Positions 42,289 to 45,497 of a DNA stretch of 45,497 nt are shown here, one piece after another; position 1 is the first letter of the stretch, and the number at the start of each line of letters is the position of its first letter. Under the pieces are notes generated by a model that saw only the letters and a program-made list of their open reading frames with translations, was not told the DNA's origin and did not search any database. Source of the DNA: Acetobacterium sp. (GTDB taxonomy: Bacteria; Bacillota; Clostridia; Eubacteriales; Eubacteriaceae); the NCBI GenBank assembly GCA_028692885.1, contig JAQUWM010000015.1:1-45497 (forward strand), in the 5' to 3' direction. A program made the position numbers and the translations under genes.

Positions 42289-42320
42289 GGGAGTGTTGGT
42301 AGCAACACTCCCTATTTCTT
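42289..42320 (+). terminator. Terminator after fdhA
   Basis: GGGAGTGTTG and CAACACTCCC form a perfect 10-bp stem with a GTAG loop, followed by TATTTCTT. The following two genes may have their own weak promoter in 42321-42425, or depend on readthrough. Confidence 0.75.
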
Positions 42321-42428
42321 ATAAACTGCCAGTTTAGTTATTAGTTCTTCGTGCTAAGCATTGAATTGCTTTTGTGATAGAACGGGTGACTAGATACTGA
42401 GCTGTTAACTATTTTTAGAGGTAAAAAA

Positions 42429-44018
42429 ATGAAATTTGGCGAATTAACTTACAATGAATATACAAAAAGAATAAAAGCTTTTCATGGAACAGTAGCCCCT
42501 GGTATTCTACTCGGAGGATTTATGGTAAATCTAGCCATGGAGAAACTTCCAGAAGGCGGTTTTTTTGATGTCATCTGTGAAACAAAAACATGTTTACCGG
42601 ATGCTGTGCAGCTTCTGACCCCCTGTTCGATTGGGAACGGCTGGCTGAGAGTGCTCGATTTAGGTCGTTTTGCGGCAGTCTTTTATGATAAATACAGCGG
42701 CTTGGGATTGCGGGTATGTCTGGATCGATCAAAGCTTGAAGAATGGGAAGAAGTAAAAACCTGGTTTTTAAAATTGAAGCCGAAACACGAACAGGACTCT
42801 GAACTTCTTTTCGCCCAAATAAAAGCAGCGGGAACATCTCTTTTTACCACAGCGCCGGCAAAAGTTCATGAAAAACATTTGAAAAAAAAGAAAATGGGAA
42901 AAACAATGATTTGTCCCATTTGCCAGGAAACATTTCCAGAGGCTCATGGAAGCATTTGCCGTGGATGTGCCCAAGAGCTGCCATATGATTTAATTCAAGA
43001 AAGCGCCGATACAGATCAAAAAAAAACGCTTTTATTAAATAAAACCACCGTTGCAGAATCAGTCGGTATGCATTTGCTTCATGATATTACACGGATCATC
43101 TATAAAAAAGAAAAAGGTGTTGCTTTTAAAAAAGGACATCTCATCACGGCAGAAAATATTCATATGCTCCGTGAACTGGGAAAGAATAATGTCTTTGTTG
43201 AAGAACAGAATATTTTTATCAAAGGCTATAAACACGAGGATGAAGTTGTTTTAGATTTTGCCCAAAATATGAGTGGGCAGGGGATCTGTTTTAATGAAAT
43301 CCCTAAAGAAGGAAGAATTAATCTTACCGCTGAAATTGATGGGATCTTTATTTCCGATGAAGAACAATTAGAACGGTTTAATATGTCATCAGACGTCATC
43401 TGCGCTTCCCTGCCAAACTATCAGCTGGTTAAAAAAGGCGACACTGTTGCTGCAACCCGAGCCATTCCCCTATATATTTCGAATGAAGATTATTTAAAGG
43501 CTCTGAATTGTTTGAAAAAGAAAACACTGTTTACTGTCCAGCCGCTGAGAAAAGCAAAGGTGGGGATTTTAGTAACCGGTACCGAAGTATACGAAAATTT
43601 AATCGAAGACCGCTACACAAAAGTCATTCAGTCTAAGGTAGAAGCCTATGGATGTGAAGTGGTTTCAAAAAAGATAGCCCCTGATGATGTTAATATGATC
43701 AGCGGTATCATTCACAACATGATAAATGCAGGGGCAGATATGATTATCACGACCGCAGGACTTTCCGTTGATCCAGATGATATGACTTTAGAAGGAATTA
43801 TGAATGCCGGTGCACAAGATTTGCTTTATGGTGTCCCGGTTTTGCCTGGTTCGATGGTCGTCTGTTCAAAAATTGATGATACCCAAATCATCGGTGTGCC
43901 TGGTTGTGGGATATATAACGATCGTTTTAGTTTTGATTTACTTTTGCCACGTCTATTGGCAAACATTACAATTACCAGTAAAGATTTAGCCCGGATGGGT
44001 AATGGTGGGCTTTTATGA
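42429..44018 (+). CDS. FmdE-zinc finger-MoeA-like fusion protein
   Basis: 529 residues in three parts. Residues 1-150 resemble FmdE (FHGTVAPGILLGGFMV, CETKTCLPDAVQ, SIGNGWLRV), a domain linked to molybdenum formylmethanofuran and formate dehydrogenases. Residues 165-190 hold a four-Cys zinc-finger-like element (CPIC...CRGC). Residues 375-529 form a molybdopterin-binding domain of the MoeA/MogA type (GILVTGTEVYE, ITTAGLSVDPDD, GVPGCG). Between them (215-370) is a region resembling part of MoeA. It probably inserts or matures the Mo/W cofactor for the adjacent formate dehydrogenase. The fdhD gene follows after 48 nt. Domain calls come from motif recognition; the enzymatic step is inferred. Confidence 0.8.
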   Translation: MKFGELTYNEYTKRIKAFHGTVAPGILLGGFMVNLAMEKLPEGGFFDVICETKTCLPDAVQLLTPCSIGNGWLRVLDLGRFAAVFYDKYSGLGLRVCLDRSKLEEWEEVKTWFLKLKPKHEQDSELLFAQIKAAGTSLFTTAPAKVHEKHLKKKKMGKTMICPICQETFPEAHGSICRGCAQELPYDLIQESADTDQKKTLLLNKTTVAESVGMHLLHDITRIIYKKEKGVAFKKGHLITAENIHMLRELGKNNVFVEEQNIFIKGYKHEDEVVLDFAQNMSGQGICFNEIPKEGRINLTAEIDGIFISDEEQLERFNMSSDVICASLPNYQLVKKGDTVAATRAIPLYISNEDYLKALNCLKKKTLFTVQPLRKAKVGILVTGTEVYENLIEDRYTKVIQSKVEAYGCEVVSKKIAPDDVNMISGIIHNMINAGADMIITTAGLSVDPDDMTLEGIMNAGAQDLLYGVPVLPGSMVVCSKIDDTQIIGVPGCGIYNDRFSFDLLLPRLLANITITSKDLARMGNGGLL

Positions 44019-44066
44019 AATTAAAATGGCGTTGATTTCAATGGTTATTTAAGGATGTTGATAAAG

Positions 44067-44867
44067 ATGAAAGATATTATCTATGAAGAATATGAAGTTT
44101 TAGAAATAAATAAAAAAGATGACGGTTATAAACTGGACCCGGCCACCAAAAAAGTGATCATCGAAATTTCCCTCAAGATTATTGTTAACGAAGCCGAACT
44201 CGTTTCCTTATTATGCCTTAACCAGCATCAAGAAGAGCTGGCTCTTGGCTTCCTATACAGCGAAGGCGTCATCAGCTGCTTTGCTGATGTAAAAAAAATT
44301 TCTTATAATGAGAGGATGCAGGCTGTCATTATTACGTTGAAAGAAGGAATTCTCGTTAACAGGCAGGAAAGTCTGCGAAGTATCACTTCCGGATGTGGAA
44401 AGTGTTTTACCTACATCAACCCGCTTAAACAAGATCAATATGCTATTGTTGAAACGGATAAACTCTATTCGTTGGAAATAATTTTAAACATGATGAAAGA
44501 TTTCATGAAAGAATCCGAAATATTCAGGGATGTTGGCGGGGTACACAGTGTGTTGTTTTATACACCAGAATATCAAGTTTTAAACGAAGATATTGGCAGA
44601 CATAACTGTTTTGATAAGATAACCGGGATCCTATTAAAAGATCGGCAAATTGATGTAACGGCAAAGAGTATTGTATTTGTAAGCGGAAGAATTTCGTCAG
44701 AAATAATGACGAAGATCGTACGACTTGGAACACCGGTTTTGGTTTCCCGATCGACACCGACTTCAGCCGCAGTAAGACTTGCGAAACAGTACCATGTGAC
44801 TTTATTAGGATATGTCAGAGGAGACCGAGGCTTTGTCTATACGTGTCCCGAAAGAATCGCATTTTAA
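44067..44867 (+). CDS. fdhD: Formate dehydrogenase accessory sulfurtransferase FdhD
   Basis: 266 residues. FdhD family: the essential Cys pair in TSGCGKC (Cys110 and Cys113), GGVHSVLFY, NEDIGRHNCFDKI and SGRISSEIMTKI are all intact. FdhD transfers sulfur from a cysteine desulfurase to the Mo/W-bis-MGD cofactor, which formate dehydrogenases need for activity. Its position behind the MoeA-like fusion and the fdh genes fits. An ATG at 44055 is too close to AAGGA; ATG 44067, 11 nt from it, is preferred. Confidence 0.94.
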   Translation: MKDIIYEEYEVLEINKKDDGYKLDPATKKVIIEISLKIIVNEAELVSLLCLNQHQEELALGFLYSEGVISCFADVKKISYNERMQAVIITLKEGILVNRQESLRSITSGCGKCFTYINPLKQDQYAIVETDKLYSLEIILNMMKDFMKESEIFRDVGGVHSVLFYTPEYQVLNEDIGRHNCFDKITGILLKDRQIDVTAKSIVFVSGRISSEIMTKIVRLGTPVLVSRSTPTSAAVRLAKQYHVTLLGYVRGDRGFVYTCPERIAF

Positions 44868-45024
44868 TTATTGTGAAAGGTATTCCGGCAGCTCAATAAG
44901 CTGCTAAAAATAACATTGTCGGATGCGTTGCTTTTTATATCCTTCATATTATTGATGATATTAATACGAGGATTATTTCATTGAATGAAATTAAAAATTT
45001 TTTGAAAAAAAAAGTAATTTTTAC
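44868..45024. other. Intergenic region after fdhD
   Basis: A short hairpin GCAGCT/AGCTGC at 44888-44904 without a strong T-run could be a weak terminator. Otherwise AT-rich, with no supported gene. A short reading frame starting near 44981 runs through the structured RNA and is rejected. Confidence 0.4.
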
Positions 45025-45053
45025 TTGCAATTCAGAGCATTATAAGGTATTAT
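45025..45053 (+). promoter_or_regulatory. Promoter for structured RNA copy 2
   Basis: TTGCAA and TATTAT are separated by 17 bp, 55 bp upstream of CTATGAAC. In copy 1 the corresponding distance is 60 bp, so the promoter-RNA arrangement is conserved. Confidence 0.55.
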
Positions 45054-45083
45054 TAAATCAGATAAAAACTCCGAAGTTTAATG

Positions 45084-45172
45084 TTTCTAAGGTTCGATGC
45101 ATTTGGACTATGAACTTAAATCGGCAGGGTATGACTGGAAACGGTTATGTCTCCCAGTGTGGAAAAGGGGCT
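45084..45172 (+). ncRNA. Structured leader RNA, copy 2
   Basis: Homologous to 36571-36668: TTCTAAGG, CTATGAAC (45108), CAGGGTATGACTGGAAACGG (45125) and TCTCCCAGTGTGGAAA occur in the same order and nearly the same spacing. The first hairpin has a different stem sequence (GGTTC/GGACT) that still pairs. The last helix is CTCC/GGGG here against CTCC/GGAG in copy 1. It is followed at once by terminator hairpins, and no gene starts within the remaining 300 bp, so it is either a long leader for a gene beyond the window or a free-standing RNA. Confidence 0.6.
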
Positions 45173-45200
45173 TTGACAAGGTAAGATTCTTGTCAATTTT
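45173..45200 (+). terminator. Hairpin immediately after RNA copy 2
   Basis: TTGACAAG and CTTGTCAA form a perfect 8-bp stem followed by TTTT. Its contact with the end of the structured RNA makes it a candidate switchable terminator. Confidence 0.6.
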
Positions 45201-45220
45201 GCATTATTTTAGTGCAGGAT

Positions 45221-45257
45221 AAAAAGACCATTCCTACTGGAGTGGTCTTTTTATTTA
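45221..45257 (+). terminator. Strong terminator downstream of RNA copy 2
   Basis: AAAAAGACCATTCC pairs with GGAGTGGTCTTTTT (one G-U) around a TACT loop, followed by further T residues. Confidence 0.85.
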
Positions 45258-45326
45258 TGTCCCTGGATTTTATTTATTTGTAACCACAATATTTAAATTC
45301 GCACAAAAAACGGGACGCCCCTTTTA

Positions 45327-45373
45327 TAAAACCAGAGTCGACCTAACCAAACCGTCTCTGGTTTTTATTTTTT
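45327..45373 (+). terminator. Additional terminator-like hairpin
   Basis: AAACCAGAG and CTCTGGTTT pair, followed by TTATTTTTT. It may end a transcript from either strand. The remaining 120 bp to the window end are A-rich with no feature I can support. Confidence 0.6.
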
Positions 45374-45497
45374 AATAGGAAATTACGCAAAACAAGAAAA
45401 AATAAAATAAACGGCCAAAAGGAAAAAAGGGTATAACAAAGAAAGCCTTCAAACGAATGAAAAAAGATCAGAAAAAGAGATCATCCTCAAAGAAAGC

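Noticed and set aside
45084-45172. Repeat belonging to a CRISPR or transposon end
   Set aside because: Only two copies 8.5 kb apart, no spacer periodicity, no inverted orientation, and sequence differences are mostly in positions that keep pairing, which favours an RNA element.
44981-45184. Reading frame of 67 codons downstream of fdhD
   Set aside because: Starts with TTG, has no ribosome site, and runs through the promoter and the conserved structured RNA copy 2. The conservation there is at RNA motif level, not in protein frame.

Overview
The window looks like chromosome from a strictly anaerobic, Gram-positive, low-to-mid GC Clostridia-type bacterium. My best guess is an acetogen of the Acetobacterium/Eubacterium group. 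Reasons: Firmicutes-style Shine-Dalgarno sites and sigma-A promoters, a flavodiiron oxygen-scavenging protein, a CstA transporter, many c-di-GMP enzymes, and a formate dehydrogenase built on bifurcating-hydrogenase (HydABC-like) diaphorase subunits. The genus is inferred from gene content, not from a marker gene. I saw no rRNA, tRNA, CRISPR array, prophage or intact insertion sequence.

Layout. 0.5-5.8 kb: two paralogous ~490-residue HTH proteins of unknown function bracket a membrane-anchored MORN-repeat protein and an EAL-HDOD gene split by one in-frame TAG. 5.9-10.5 kb: a Ca2+/Na+ exchanger, a MarR-MATE efflux operon with a clear promoter and operator, and a PAS-PAS-GGDEF protein. 10.7-15.8 kb: cstA divergent from a lipoprotein acetolactate decarboxylase with a palindrome between them, then a membrane GGDEF protein and a flavodiiron protein. 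16.5-22.5 kb: a cytoplasmic-sensing chemotaxis receptor with a Cys-rich PAS domain, a small orphan protein, a MerR/TipA-type regulator with a 19-bp promoter spacer, and a LeuCD-type hydro-lyase pair. 22.7-30 kb: a hybrid histidine kinase with an HD-GYP response regulator, an alpha/beta hydrolase lacking its nucleophile, and a Cache-GGDEF protein.

30.2-36.1 kb holds a compact, unusual cluster behind a promoter whose -10 is covered by a palindrome. It encodes a Cys-rich G3E/HypB-like GTPase, a stand-alone ABC ATPase with a helical tail, a solute-binding-like protein without signal peptide, a complete NitT/TauT-type ABC importer and a SAM methyltransferase. It reads like an uptake-plus-intracellular-handling system for a metal or small cofactor; the substrate is unknown to me.

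36.5-44.9 kb holds a formate dehydrogenase module: NuoE-like, small [2Fe-2S], NuoF-like and NuoG/FdhA-like subunits, then an FmdE-zinc finger-MoeA-like fusion and FdhD. The catalytic subunit uses Cys rather than selenocysteine. The operon has its own promoter and a ~310-nt leader containing a structured RNA followed by a terminator-like hairpin. A second copy of the same RNA, with its own promoter and terminators, lies after fdhD. The two copies share primary motifs and paired elements with compensating differences. By context I propose a molybdenum/tungsten-cofactor-sensing riboswitch or a relative of one, which a covariance-model scan would settle.
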